A stretch of DNA of 64,000 bases from Acidimicrobiia bacterium (GCA_023265025.1 JAHFUP010000008.1:1-64000), one strand, 5' to 3'. Shown: positions 51,092 to 59,874, counted from the first letter of the stretch. Notes: generated by a model not told the origin, from the sequence alone. Made by a program: numbers and translations.

Positions 51092-51717
51092 AGCCGGCGG
51101 ACGACGGTGACGACCTTGCCGTAGATGGTGACGTCGGCGGGGTCGAACTCCATGGGCGCCAGGCGGGCGTTGGCCGGGACGAGCACCACCTTGTTGCCCT
51201 TGCGGGTGAAGGTCTTGACGGTGCCCTCCTCGCCCGGGATGCCGGCCACCACCACGTCGCCCTTCCGAACATCGGTCTCCTGGCGCACGACGACGTAGTC
51301 CCCGTCGAGGATGCCGGCGTCGATCATCGAGTCGCCCCGGACCCTGACCATGAAGACGGGGCCGTCGCCGGTGAAGTCGGCCGGGAGGGGCAGCAGCTCC
51401 TCGACGTTCTCCTGGGCCAGCACGTCGGTGCCGGCGGCCACATCGCCCACCAGCGGGACGTGGCGGGCCGGCCGGCGCTCGCCGGAGGCGCCGGAGCCGG
51501 GGTCATACCGCACCTCGATGGCGCGGGGCTTCGTCGGGTCTCGTCGGAGGTACCCCAGGCGCTGGAGGCTGGCGAGGTGGGCGTGCACGGTGGAGGTGGA
51601 GGTAAGGCCGACCGCCTCGCCGATCTCCCGGACAGAGGGCGGGTAGCCGCGGTCGCGGGTCTCCGACTCGATGAAGTTGAGGATCCCGCGCTGGCGTTCG
51701 GTCAGGTTGGAGGTCAC
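51088..51717 (-). CDS. lexA: SOS repressor LexA
   Basis: 209 residues. HTH (PPSVREIGEAVGLTSTSTVHAHLASLQRLGYL) and the S24 self-cleaving domain: cleavage site Ala-Gly in VGDVAAGTD, Ser in RGDSMIDAG, Lys in GTVKTF. GTG 51717 is 7 bases after TATCGT on the minus strand (51725-51730). The first SOS box (51751-51764) lies just upstream, so lexA is autoregulated. The order lexA-LysM-nrdR is conserved with M. tuberculosis. Confidence 0.97.
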   Translation of the reverse strand: MTSNLTERQRGILNFIESETRDRGYPPSVREIGEAVGLTSTSTVHAHLASLQRLGYLRRDPTKPRAIEVRYDPGSGASGERRPARHVPLVGDVAAGTDVLAQENVEELLPLPADFTGDGPVFMVRVRGDSMIDAGILDGDYVVVRQETDVRKGDVVVAGIPGEEGTVKTFTRKGNKVVLVPANARLAPMEFDPADVTIYGKVVTVVRRL

Positions 51718-51750
51718 ACCGAACACGATAGGACGGAAGGCGGCGGGATG

Positions 51751-51828
51751 CAAACATATGTTCGAGAATTCTCTTGACGCCGAACGAACGTTCGTGATGG
51801 AGTGGCTCCGTACCCGAACGTTCGTTCC
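51751..51828. promoter_or_regulatory. Three SOS (LexA) boxes
   Basis: Matches to CGAAC-N4-GTTCG: 51751-51764 (CAAACATATGTTCG, one mismatch), 51781-51794 (CGAACGAACGTTCG, perfect) and 51815-51828 (CGAACGTTCGTTCC, one mismatch). They sit between lexA and the LysM gene and probably control both. Confidence 0.9.
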
Positions 51829-51859
51829 CGGGGAGCGGATTCTCAGGAGGAGATGCTGG

Positions 51860-52267
51860 ATGGCTGCGGTCGCTCATGTTTCGCCGGCAGACCTTCGTCG
51901 CCTCTCACTCGTCCGCACCCCGGGCCTCACGCCGCTGCGTCCGCTGGCGTCGCCGGCCGCGGTGTACCGCCGGCGGCGGGCGGCGGCACTGGTCGTCGTT
52001 GTCACCGTGGTGGCGGCCCTAGTGCTCGCCTTCGGGCAGCTGCTGGCGTCGGTCAGCGGGGGGCCGGCGTCCACGACCGCCGACCGGCCGGCGGCGCCCG
52101 GTGCGGTGTACGTGGTGCAGCCGGGGGACACGTTCTGGGCCATCGCCCGCCGGCTGCAGCCCGGCGGCGGCGACCCGCGGCCCCTCGTCGCCCGGCTGGT
52201 GGCGGCCCACGGAAGCGCCTCGCTGGTGGCCGGCGAGCGCCTGGCCCTGCCCGCTGCCGCCGGCTGA
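51860..52267 (+). CDS. SOS-induced LysM membrane protein (YneA/Rv2719c-like)
   Basis: 135 residues: one membrane helix ([20 protein letters not shown]), then a LysM domain (VYVVQPGDTFWAIARRLQPGGGD ... LVAGERLALP). Proteins of this type next to lexA (YneA in Bacillus, Rv2719c in mycobacteria) delay cell division after DNA damage. ATG 51860 has AGGAGG 9 bases upstream. Three SOS boxes precede it. Confidence 0.9.
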   Translation: MAAVAHVSPADLRRLSLVRTPGLTPLRPLASPAAVYRRRRAAALVVVVTVVAALVLAFGQLLASVSGGPASTTADRPAAPGAVYVVQPGDTFWAIARRLQPGGGDPRPLVARLVAAHGSASLVAGERLALPAAAG

Positions 52268-52274
52268 AGCTGGC

Positions 52275-52430
52275 TCAGCGCACCCGTCGGCCTCTGTGGT
52301 CGTGCTCGTCCAGCCCCGAAACCACCGATCGCAGCGTGATGCCGGCGCCGAGGCCGATGATGACCCACACCGCCAGGTGGCCGGCGAGAAGTCCGATGCC
52401 GATGCCGAGCAAGAGCGGCCCTGCCACCAT
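52275..52430 (-). CDS. Small membrane protein
   Basis: 51 residues: MVAGPLLLGIGIGLLAGHLAV followed by a second hydrophobic stretch (VWVIIGLGAGITL) and a charged tail (DEHDHRGRRVR). ATG 52430 has GGAGGA 4 bases upstream. It fills the space between the LysM gene and nrdR. Function unknown. Confidence 0.65.
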   Translation of the reverse strand: MVAGPLLLGIGIGLLAGHLAVWVIIGLGAGITLRSVVSGLDEHDHRGRRVR

Positions 52431-52506
52431 GCGGTCCTCCGATCGCGTCCCTCCCCATCGTGGCACCGGCCGGTGCGGTGTGCAGGACGGGGGATACCGT
52501 CGAGGG

Positions 52507-52980
52507 ATGCGCTGCCCGGCCTGCACGAGCGTCGACGACAAGGTCGTCGACTCGCGCCTGGCCGACGATGGCGTCGCCATCCGCCGGCGCCGGGAGTGCC
52601 TGGGCTGCGGTCGCCGGTTCACCACCTTCGAGCGGATCGAGGAGGTGAGCCTCGTCGTGGTCAAGCGCTCGGGTGTCCGGGAGCCCTTCCGGAGGGGCAA
52701 GGTGGTGGCCGGGGTGCGGGCCGCGGCCAAGAACCGCCCCGTCGGCCCGGCGCAGCTCGAGGGCCTGGCGGCCGACGTGGAGGAGGCGCTTCGCCTGGAG
52801 GGTTCCGAGGCCAGCAGCGCCCGGGTGGGCGCCATCGTGTTGGAGCGCCTGCGGGCCCTCGACGAGGTGGCCTACGTGCGCTTCGCCAGCGTCTACAAGG
52901 GCTTCGACGCTCCCGGTGACTTCGAGCGCGAGGTGGTGGCCCTGACCCAGGCCGAGCCCCCGCCCTCGCCTGCTGACTGA
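52507..52980 (+). CDS. nrdR: Ribonucleotide reductase regulator NrdR
   Basis: 157 residues. Zinc ribbon (RCPACTSVDDKVVDSR ... CLGCGRRFTTFER) and ATP-cone (VVKRSGVREPFRRGKVVAGVRAAAKNRPV). Senses dATP/ATP and represses ribonucleotide reductase genes; nrdJ is the next gene. ATG 52507 follows TACCGT (52495-52500) by 6 bases, leaderless. Confidence 0.97.
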   Translation: MRCPACTSVDDKVVDSRLADDGVAIRRRRECLGCGRRFTTFERIEEVSLVVVKRSGVREPFRRGKVVAGVRAAAKNRPVGPAQLEGLAADVEEALRLEGSEASSARVGAIVLERLRALDEVAYVRFASVYKGFDAPGDFEREVVALTQAEPPPSPAD

Positions 52981-53042
52981 GTCCACAGGGTTGCGCCCCT
53001 AGCCGTCCACAGGGCGGCTCGCGTACCTTTCGGCCGTCCACA
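52979..53042 (+). promoter_or_regulatory. Three DnaA-box-like sites upstream of nrdJ
   Basis: GTCCACA occurs three times in the same direction, in GAGTCCACA (52979-52987), CCGTCCACA (53003-53011) and CCGTCCACA (53034-53042). Actinobacterial DnaA boxes are close to TTGTCCACA. They lie directly upstream of the -35 element. Confidence 0.6.
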
Positions 53043-53051
53043 GTGAAAGCC

Positions 53052-53080
53052 TTGACAGGGTAGAATGACGGTGATGTAAT
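53052..53080 (+). promoter_or_regulatory. Strong sigma-70 promoter of nrdJ
   Basis: TTGACA (53052-53057) and TGTAAT (53075-53080) with the ideal 17-base spacer. Transcription would start near 53087, giving an untranslated leader of about 80 bases. Confidence 0.8.
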
Positions 53081-53110
53081 TCCTTCCCCTGGGGGTCGAG
53101 CGGCCAGCCA

Positions 53111-53126
53111 CCACAACATCTTGTGG
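53111..53126 (+). promoter_or_regulatory. NrdR-box-like palindrome
   Basis: CCACAACATCTTGTGG is a 16-base palindrome with 14 of 16 symmetric positions, the length of NrdR sites, placed just downstream of the nrdJ promoter. Only one copy is seen, while NrdR sites are often paired. Confidence 0.65.
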
Positions 53127-53168
53127 TCCTTCCGCGCCCTCACCGAATTCGATAGGGAGGCATGCCGT

Positions 53169-56100
53169 ATGGCGATGGCGCCGGAGCAGACGGGGATCGG
53201 CATCCGCCGGCACTTCACCACCGAGGGAGTCGACCCCTACGACGAAGTGGTCTGGGAACGCCGTGACGCCCGCATCACCAACTACCGCGACGGCGTCGTC
53301 GCCTTCGAGCAGTTGGGTGTCGAGTTCCCCGTCGGCTGGTCGCTGAACGCCACCAACATCGTCTCCCAGAAGTACTTCCGGGGCTCGCCCGGCTCGTCCA
53401 CCCGTGAGCACTCGCTGCGCCAGGTGGCCGACCGGGTCGTCGACAGCATCACCGCCTGGGGCGTCAAGGACGGCTACTTCGTCGACGACGCCGAGGCCGA
53501 GGCCTTCCGGGCCGAGCTCAAGCACCTCGTCATCCACCAGAAGGCCGCCTTCAACTCGCCGGTGTGGTTCAACATCGGTGTCAAGGGCGAGCCGCAACAA
53601 GCGTCGGCGTGCCAGCCGTACGACGCCTTGGTCAGCACGCCCGAGGGCCTGGTGCCGATCGGCAAGCTCGTCGAGGACAATGCCGTGGGGACCAAGGTCT
53701 TCGACGCCCATGGCGTGACCAGGATCGTGGCCGTCAAGGCCAACGGGCGGAAGCCCGTGCTGCGACTCTGGACCAAGTCCGGCCACTCCCTCGATGTGAC
53801 CGCCGATCACCTCGTTTGGCGGGCGAGCGGGGTCGGTACCGGTCGGTTCGTGCCCGCCGGCGACCTTCGCCCCGGGGATCGAATGACGTGGCACCGCCAC
53901 ACGTCGTGGGGCGGCGGGGAGATCAGTCGAACGGCGGTTGCCGAAGCGGCGTTGGCCGGCTGGATGCAGGGCGACGGCTTTGTCGGGCAGTACGCCGGCA
54001 CCAACCGCTCGCTCACCATCGAGGCCATGACGGTGACCGAGGCCGAGCGGGCATGGGTCCTCGACGCTATCGACACCGTGTTTCCCGACGTACACCGTCA
54101 CGAGCGGTTGGTCGCCACGCAGGACCCGAAGCTCGATTGCCGCCGCACGCGGCTCTATGGAGAGCCTCTCCACGACTTCGTCACTCGCTGGGACCTTCGG
54201 GTCCGCGGGAGTGAGATGACGATCCCTGCGCCGCTCCTCACCGCGCCGCTGCCTGTCGTCGCTGCATACCTCAGGAGTCTCTTCCAGGCCGAGGGTTACG
54301 TCTCGCTGCGGGAGCGCAGCAGCGTCGTCGGCTTGGCGATGATCTCCGAAGGCATCGTGCGGGGCATCCAATCGCTACTGCTCCGCTTCGGGATCTTCTC
54401 CCGCGTGCGATTCGCCACCGACAGGCGTGCCGATCGCAAGGGTTGCTGGGTCCTGTCCATCCGGACAGCCGGGGACCGCCGGCGGTTCGCAGACGAGATC
54501 GGGTTCATCGCCCCGGCCAAGGCCGCCAAGCTGGACGCCAGCTTCGATCTCCCCGGCCGGGCGACGCACGACTCGAAGCAGTTGGAGATCGCCCGGATCG
54601 AGGAGCTCGGCACGCTGGACGTCTACGACATCCAGACGGAGAGCGGCGAGTACCTCAGCGGCGGGCTACGGGTGCACAACTGCTTCATCCTCGCCGTGGA
54701 CGACACCATGCAGTCCATCCTCAACTGGTACGTCGAGGAGGGCACGATCTTCAAGGGCGGCTCGGGGTCGGGCATCAACCTGTCCAACATCCGGTCGTCG
54801 TACGAGTTCCTCAAGGGTGGCGGCACCGCGTCCGGCCCGGTCAGCTTCATGCGGGGCGCCGACGCGTCGGCCGGCACGATCAAGAGCGGAGGCAAGACCC
54901 GTCGCGCCGCCAAGATGGTCATCCTCAACGCCGACCACCCCGACATCGAGGACTTCATCTGGTGCAAGGCCATCGAGGAGCGCAAGGCCCGCGTGCTGCG
55001 CGACGCCGGCTTCGACATGGACCTCGACGGCAAGGACAGCCACTCCACCCAATACCAGAACGCCAACAACTCGGTCCGGGTCACCGACGAGTTCATGCAG
55101 GCCGTCGTCGACGACGCTGACTGGCACCTGCGGGCGGTCAAGACCGGCGAGCCCCTCCGCACCGTCAAGGCCCGCCAGCTCTTCCGCCAGATCGCCGAGG
55201 CCACATGGGAGTGCGCCGACCCCGGCATGCAGTTCGACACCACCATCAACCGCTGGCACACCGCGGCCAACACCGGGCGCATCAACGGCTCCAACCCATG
55301 CTGCTTCACCGGCGAGACGCTTGTCGACACGACCGACGGTCTTGTCCCGTTCGAACTGCTGCACAAGACCGCTGACGCTCGTCTCGAGCTGCCCGAAGCC
55401 ACCTCGTACGACGTTGAGGCCGGTGAGATCGTGTCGAGGCCTATCCGGCGGGTATGGGTGGCCGGCCACACGGACCGCCTGGTCGAGGTCACCACCCAGC
55501 GGGGAATCTTCCTGCGCTGCACGCCCGAGCACCGCCTCCTGACCGTCGATCGCGGTTGGATCGAGGCCCAGGACTTGGCAGCCGGCGAGCGCCTTCGCAC
55601 TGTTGGCCTCTTGGAGGTCGAGCCGAACGACGCCGTCGCTTCGGTGCGGCCGGTCGTGCTGCCTGAGCCGGTTGCCGTCTACGACCTCGAGGTCGAGGGC
55701 ACACATACCTTCGCCGTTTCCTGTGACACCAACCCGGGTGAGCACAGTGTCGTGGTGCACAACTCCGAATACATGCACCTCGACAACTCGGCCTGCAACC
55801 TGGCCAGCCTCAACCTGTTGAAGTTCCTGAACGAGGACAGCACCTTCGACGTCGACGGGTTCAAGGCCGCGGTCGAGGTCGTCTTCACCGCCCAGGAGAT
55901 CCTGGTCGGCAACGCCGACTACCCGACCGAGAAGATCGGCGAGAACGCCCGGCGCTTCCGCCAGCTCGGCCTGGGCTACGCCAACCTCGGCGCCATGCTC
56001 ATGGCCCTCGGCCTGGCCTACGACTCCGACGCCGGCCGCACGTGGGCCGCAGCCATCACGTCGCTGATGACCGGCCACGCCTACGCCACGTCGGCCCGCA

Positions 56101-58739
56101 CCGCCGCCCGCATGGGGCCTTTCGCCGGCTACAGCGAGAACCGTGAGCCCATGAACCGGGTGCTGCGCATGCACCGCGACGAGTCCCGCACCATCGACGA
56201 CAGCCTCGCTACGCGGGAGCTCGTCTCCGCCGCCCAGGAGGCGTGGGACGACGCTGTCGAGTGGGCGGAGGACTGGGGCGTCCGCAACTCCCAGGCCAGC
56301 GTTCTCGCACCCACGGGCTGCCTGGTGGGCGGTTCGCTGGTCGCCACCGACCGGGGCTTGGTCCGCCTGGCCAGCCTGGGTGACCCCGACGGGGCCCAGT
56401 GGCAGGACCTCGGTGTGCAGGTCGCCACGGACGACGGCGCCCGCACGGCCACCAAGTTTTACGTCAACGGGCTCGAGCCGGTCGTCAACGTCGACACCGC
56501 CCGGGGCTACCGCATCCAGGGCACGACCCAGCACCGGGTGAAGGTCGTCGACGAGGCCACCGGCACCTGGGAGTGGAAGCGCTTCAGCGACATCGCAGCA
56601 GGCGACCTGGTCCCGCTGGCGCTCCACCAGCTCGTCGGTGAGCCCCAGGCCGTCCCGCTCCCGCCGCTGCCGGAGGCGTACTGGACGGGGGAGCACGACG
56701 TCGAGGCCCCTCGCACCATGTCTGCCGCGCTTGCCGAGGTTGTCGGCTACTTCATGGGCGACGGCTCCCTCCACTCCCGCGGGCTCCGCCTCTGCGTCGC
56801 CGAATCGGACTTCGACGTCGTCGAGCGCCTGGAGCAGCTGGGCAAGGAGGTGTTCAACCTGGCGGCGACGGTGACGCCGAAGCAGGGCTACACCGAGGTC
56901 GCATTCACGTCGGTCCGTCTGACCCTGTGGTGGGAGGCGTGCGGCTTCGCCAAGCAACGCCCGACCGAAGGCCACACGGGCAAGGGGTACACAGCCCACA
57001 TCCCCGACGCTGTCCTTCACAGCAACGACCCCGAGGTGTACCGGGCGTTCCTGCGCGGCCTGTTCGAGGCCGACGGCACGGTGACCGCCGGCGTGCCGAG
57101 TTTCTCGACCACGTCGCTCGCTTTCGGGTCCGACGTCCAGAGCCTCCTGCTGGCACTCGGCTACCCCACTACCCGCAAGCTCGAGACCACCCGCACCGGA
57201 TGGGGCCAGGCTCCGATTGCCGTCCTCCGCCTGCTGAACTCCGCCTACGCCGGCCGCTGGTCGGCCGAGATCGGCTTCATGGGCTCGCGGAAGAGCGCGG
57301 CGGTCGCGGTGGGAGAGGCCACCCAAGCCGGTCGCCTCGACTACATCCCCGTCACCCGGGCGATGGTCGACCGGCTTGCACCGGTCAACGACCGGCTCCG
57401 CAAGGTCCTGCTCATGGAGCTGTCCCGCCGTCGGGTGTCTCGCCAGATCGCCACCGAGCTCTTCGAGCGCACGGCCGATGTGGAGTTGGGCCGCCTGCTC
57501 TCGTTCTTCTACGACAGGGTGACCTCGGCCGAGCTGGGCGACGAGGAGTTCACTTACGACCTCTCGGTGCCCGAGAACGTGACCTACGTGGCCAACGGCT
57601 TCATCAGCCACAACACCATCGGCCTGATGATGGATTGTGACACCACCGGCATCGAGCCCGACCTCGGCCTGTGCAAGACCAAGAAGCTGGTCGGCGGCGG
57701 CACGATGTCGATCGTCAACCAGACGGTGCCCCGTGCTCTGCGCCGGCTCGGCTACTCACCCCGCCAGGTCGACGACATCATCGCCTACATCGACGAGCAC
57801 AAGACCATCCTCGGCGCCCCCCACATCTCCTCCGAGCACCTCGACGTGTTCGCCTGCTCCATGGGCGACAACGTCATCCACTACCTGGGTCACGTGCGCA
57901 TGATGGCGGCGGTCCAGCCGTGGATCAGCGGGGCGATCAGCAAGACGATCAACATGCCCGAGTCGGCCACCGTCGAGGAGATGGAGCAGCTCCACATCGA
58001 CGCCTGGCGCATGGGCCTCAAGGCCGTCGCCGTCTACCGCGACAACTGCAAGGTGGCCCAGCCGCTCTCGACCACCAAGAAGGACGGCGCCTCCGCGGTG
58101 GCGCCGGTCCAGACGGTGGTCGTCAAGCAGCCCGAGCGCGAGCGCCTGCCCCGCATGCGTAGCTCGAAGACGTTCTCGTTCCGGGTGGCCGACTGCCACG
58201 GCTACGTCACCGTGGGGCAGTACGACGACGGCCGACCCGGGGAGATCTTCCTCCGGGTGGCCAAGCAGGGCTCCACCCTGGCCGGCATCATGGACGCCTT
58301 CGCCATCTCGGTCAGCCACGGACTGCAGTACGGCGTGCCGCTGCGGGCCTTCGTCGACATGTACACCAACATGCGCTTCGAGCCCGCCGGCATCACCGAC
58401 GACGCCGAGATCCGCTTCGCCAGCTCGCTGGTCGACTACATCTTCCGCCGGCTGGCGGTCGAGTACCTCTCGGCCGAGGAGCGGGCCGACCTGGGCATCC
58501 TCACCGTCGAGGAGCGTATGCAGCCCACCCTGCCCGGCGTGGAGGAGCAGACCACGCCGACCAGCACAGGATCGGAGATCGTCCCCGACCCCGCGGCTCA
58601 CCGCGCCGTCGGCCCCTCGGTGGCGAGCAGCCCGGCCGCCTCGGACGCCCCGTACTGCTACGTCTGCGGCGTGGTCATGCAGCGGGCCGGCGCCTGCTTC
58701 GTGTGCAGCGGCTGCGGCACGACCAGCGGCTGTTCGTGA
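53169..58739 (+). CDS. nrdJ: Vitamin B12-dependent ribonucleotide reductase with three inteins
   Basis: Makes deoxyribonucleotides using adenosylcobalamin. 1856 residues as translated, about 913 after removal of three inteins. Extein blocks: FNSPVWFNIGVKG, ASA|CFILAVDDTM (active-site Cys), GSGSGINLSNIRS, GSNPC|SEYMHLDNSACNLASLNLLKF, SVLAPTG|TIGLMMDCDTTGIEPD, and a C-terminal zinc ribbon YCYVCG ... CFVCSGCG. ATG 53169 has AGGGAGG 8 bases upstream; a TTG at 53121 lies in the operator and is rejected. It is preceded by nrdR. Confidence 0.96.
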   Translation: MAMAPEQTGIGIRRHFTTEGVDPYDEVVWERRDARITNYRDGVVAFEQLGVEFPVGWSLNATNIVSQKYFRGSPGSSTREHSLRQVADRVVDSITAWGVKDGYFVDDAEAEAFRAELKHLVIHQKAAFNSPVWFNIGVKGEPQQASACQPYDALVSTPEGLVPIGKLVEDNAVGTKVFDAHGVTRIVAVKANGRKPVLRLWTKSGHSLDVTADHLVWRASGVGTGRFVPAGDLRPGDRMTWHRHTSWGGGEISRTAVAEAALAGWMQGDGFVGQYAGTNRSLTIEAMTVTEAERAWVLDAIDTVFPDVHRHERLVATQDPKLDCRRTRLYGEPLHDFVTRWDLRVRGSEMTIPAPLLTAPLPVVAAYLRSLFQAEGYVSLRERSSVVGLAMISEGIVRGIQSLLLRFGIFSRVRFATDRRADRKGCWVLSIRTAGDRRRFADEIGFIAPAKAAKLDASFDLPGRATHDSKQLEIARIEELGTLDVYDIQTESGEYLSGGLRVHNCFILAVDDTMQSILNWYVEEGTIFKGGSGSGINLSNIRSSYEFLKGGGTASGPVSFMRGADASAGTIKSGGKTRRAAKMVILNADHPDIEDFIWCKAIEERKARVLRDAGFDMDLDGKDSHSTQYQNANNSVRVTDEFMQAVVDDADWHLRAVKTGEPLRTVKARQLFRQIAEATWECADPGMQFDTTINRWHTAANTGRINGSNPCCFTGETLVDTTDGLVPFELLHKTADARLELPEATSYDVEAGEIVSRPIRRVWVAGHTDRLVEVTTQRGIFLRCTPEHRLLTVDRGWIEAQDLAAGERLRTVGLLEVEPNDAVASVRPVVLPEPVAVYDLEVEGTHTFAVSCDTNPGEHSVVVHNSEYMHLDNSACNLASLNLLKFLNEDSTFDVDGFKAAVEVVFTAQEILVGNADYPTEKIGENARRFRQLGLGYANLGAMLMALGLAYDSDAGRTWAAAITSLMTGHAYATSARTAARMGPFAGYSENREPMNRVLRMHRDESRTIDDSLATRELVSAAQEAWDDAVEWAEDWGVRNSQASVLAPTGCLVGGSLVATDRGLVRLASLGDPDGAQWQDLGVQVATDDGARTATKFYVNGLEPVVNVDTARGYRIQGTTQHRVKVVDEATGTWEWKRFSDIAAGDLVPLALHQLVGEPQAVPLPPLPEAYWTGEHDVEAPRTMSAALAEVVGYFMGDGSLHSRGLRLCVAESDFDVVERLEQLGKEVFNLAATVTPKQGYTEVAFTSVRLTLWWEACGFAKQRPTEGHTGKGYTAHIPDAVLHSNDPEVYRAFLRGLFEADGTVTAGVPSFSTTSLAFGSDVQSLLLALGYPTTRKLETTRTGWGQAPIAVLRLLNSAYAGRWSAEIGFMGSRKSAAVAVGEATQAGRLDYIPVTRAMVDRLAPVNDRLRKVLLMELSRRRVSRQIATELFERTADVELGRLLSFFYDRVTSAELGDEEFTYDLSVPENVTYVANGFISHNTIGLMMDCDTTGIEPDLGLCKTKKLVGGGTMSIVNQTVPRALRRLGYSPRQVDDIIAYIDEHKTILGAPHISSEHLDVFACSMGDNVIHYLGHVRMMAAVQPWISGAISKTINMPESATVEEMEQLHIDAWRMGLKAVAVYRDNCKVAQPLSTTKKDGASAVAPVQTVVVKQPERERLPRMRSSKTFSFRVADCHGYVTVGQYDDGRPGEIFLRVAKQGSTLAGIMDAFAISVSHGLQYGVPLRAFVDMYTNMRFEPAGITDDAEIRFASSLVDYIFRRLAVEYLSAEERADLGILTVEERMQPTLPGVEEQTTPTSTGSEIVPDPAAHRAVGPSVASSPAASDAPYCYVCGVVMQRAGACFVCSGCGTTSGCS
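53610..54680 (+). other. NrdJ intein 1 (357 residues, with LAGLIDADG endonuclease)
   Basis: Protein residues 148-504. Starts with Cys (CQPYDALVSTPEGLVPIGKL), block B TADHLVW, endonuclease motifs ALAGWMQGDGFVG and YLRSLFQAEGYVS, block F VYDIQTESGEYLSGG, ends VHN before Cys. Inserted at the active-site cysteine ACFIL of NrdJ. Confidence 0.93.
55302..55763 (+). other. NrdJ intein 2 (154-residue mini-intein)
   Basis: Protein residues 712-865. Starts CFTGETLVDTTDGLVP, block B CTPEHRLLT, block F VYDLEVEGTHTFAVS, ends VVHN before Ser. No endonuclease domain. Inserted in GSNPC|SEYM, a conserved nucleotide-site segment. Confidence 0.92.
56319..57614 (+). other. NrdJ intein 3 (432 residues, with LAGLIDADG endonuclease)
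   Basis: Protein residues 1051-1482. Starts CLVGGSLVATDRGLVRLASL, block B GTTQHRVKV, endonuclease motifs EVVGYFMGDGSLHS and FLRGLFEADGTVT, block F TYDLSVPENVTYVANGF, ends SHN before Thr. Inserted in APTG|TIGLMMD. Confidence 0.93.
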
Positions 58740-58820
58740 TGTGTTGGCCCGGATGAGCACAGCAATCGCCTTCGGATGAGCCGACCGCCGGGCTGGACCT
58801 CCCCGAGTGCCCGGCCCTGG

Positions 58821-59552
58821 TCAGGTAGGACCAACTCGCGACGTCCGTGATCTGTGGTTGCCACCGTGATGGGGCCTGAGAATGCACGGCGCCCCAACGC
58901 TGTCGATCCAGACCCCGCAGCGCGGCTTCGGGTCGGCTCCCTGACGGTGCGACTCGTCGCTCGTCGCGCCGGCGCGGCGGGGCCTGCGGACCTGCTCCAC
59001 CAGTGCACGGGCCAGATGCCGCAGGGCCCGGATGTCCTTGGGTCTGCCGGCGTCCTTTTTCGAGATGTAGATGTGCCGGAGGGAAGCCACCGGCACGTCG
59101 AACCCCACGGGGTTCCCGCCTGGGTCGACAGCCGGCCGGATCTCGGCCGTCGGCTCCAGCGTGAGGTAGCCGCGGCTGATCCCATCCGGCCGGATCACGA
59201 GGTCGAGCGCACCCCACTCGGTGACGAGCATCACGGCCTTGGTCTGTTCCAGACGCTCGCGATTCGCGAGCAGGTCACGGAGGCTGGTAGATCGCGCCGT
59301 CTCACCGAAGAATGGTTCGGCGCCCAATTCGTCGAGTGCCGCTCGCAACCGGCCCAGGTTGGCGTCGTCGAGAAGCGGGCAGATGTCGATGTCGGTCGTT
59401 GGCTCCAGTCCTTCGACTCGGTGGAGCATTGCTCCGTAGCCGCCAAGGATGATGAAACGCACCCGGTGGTGAAGGAGCACGGGCAGCATCCGCTCGGGGC
59501 GAAAGGGACGCTCCTCCGTCAAGAGGGCCGGGAGCCCTGACGCTCGTACCAC
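58821..59552 (-). CDS. Nucleotidyltransferase (AbiEii/DUF6036-like) with zinc-like tail
   Basis: 243 residues. VRFIILGGYGAMLHRVEG and PTTDIDICPLLDDAN carry the GG and TDIDI motifs of the nucleotidyltransferase fold. The C-terminal tail (CGVWIDSVGAPCILRPHHGGNH) looks like a small zinc-binding knuckle. The gene overlaps the XRE regulator by 34 bases, the usual layout of a toxin-antitoxin-like pair. GTG 59552 is the start; ATG at MLPVLLHH is possible. The 81-base gap to nrdJ holds nothing recognisable. Confidence 0.82.
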   Translation of the reverse strand: MVRASGLPALLTEERPFRPERMLPVLLHHRVRFIILGGYGAMLHRVEGLEPTTDIDICPLLDDANLGRLRAALDELGAEPFFGETARSTSLRDLLANRERLEQTKAVMLVTEWGALDLVIRPDGISRGYLTLEPTAEIRPAVDPGGNPVGFDVPVASLRHIYISKKDAGRPKDIRALRHLARALVEQVRRPRRAGATSDESHRQGADPKPRCGVWIDSVGAPCILRPHHGGNHRSRTSRVGPT

Positions 59553-59827
59553 TCCTCAAGGGAGGTGCGGGGAACGGTGGCCTCCCACTCCCGGTACAGC
59601 CGGTCCTGCTCGTCGGGAAGCTCGACCCTGCAGCGGAGCTCGAAGCCGGCGGCGTCTATCAGGCGGACGAGCGTGTCGAACCGCGGCTGCTGGCGGCCGT
59701 TCTCGTAATTCGCCACGGCCGCGGCTGAGGTGCCGGCCCTTCGGGCCAGCTCACGTTGAGACAGCCCCGACAAAATGCGAGCCTCAGCGACGAGCCCGCC
59801 GGCGATGGATTCCTGGTGCATCTTCAC
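59519..59827 (-). CDS. XRE-family HTH regulator, likely antitoxin
   Basis: 102 residues: ARILSGLSQRELARRAGTSAAAVANYENGRQQPRFDTLVRLIDAAGFEL is a full Cro/C1 HTH. The C-terminal acidic part (ELPDEQDRLYREWEATVP) may hold the partner. It probably represses its own promoter through the TGTTAT/ATAACA palindrome just upstream. Confidence 0.9.
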   Translation of the reverse strand: MKMHQESIAGGLVAEARILSGLSQRELARRAGTSAAAVANYENGRQQPRFDTLVRLIDAAGFELRCRVELPDEQDRLYREWEATVPRTSLEEWYERQGSRPS

Positions 59828-59834
59828 CGACCTA

Positions 59835-59854
59835 TGTTATCAGATTCAATAACA
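59835..59854 (-). promoter_or_regulatory. AT-rich operator of the XRE/nucleotidyltransferase pair
   Basis: TGTTAT-N8-ATAACA at 59835-59854, 8 bases before the XRE start codon, in a strongly AT-rich patch within GC-rich DNA. It suits autorepression and perhaps Lsr2 binding. Confidence 0.7.
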
Positions 59855-59874
59855 CCGGTTGGGACTCGTTCGCG

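Noticed and set aside
53121..53168. TTG start for nrdJ 48 bases upstream
   Set aside because: This codon lies inside the NrdR-type palindrome and has no ribosome site; ATG 53169 has AGGGAGG at proper spacing.
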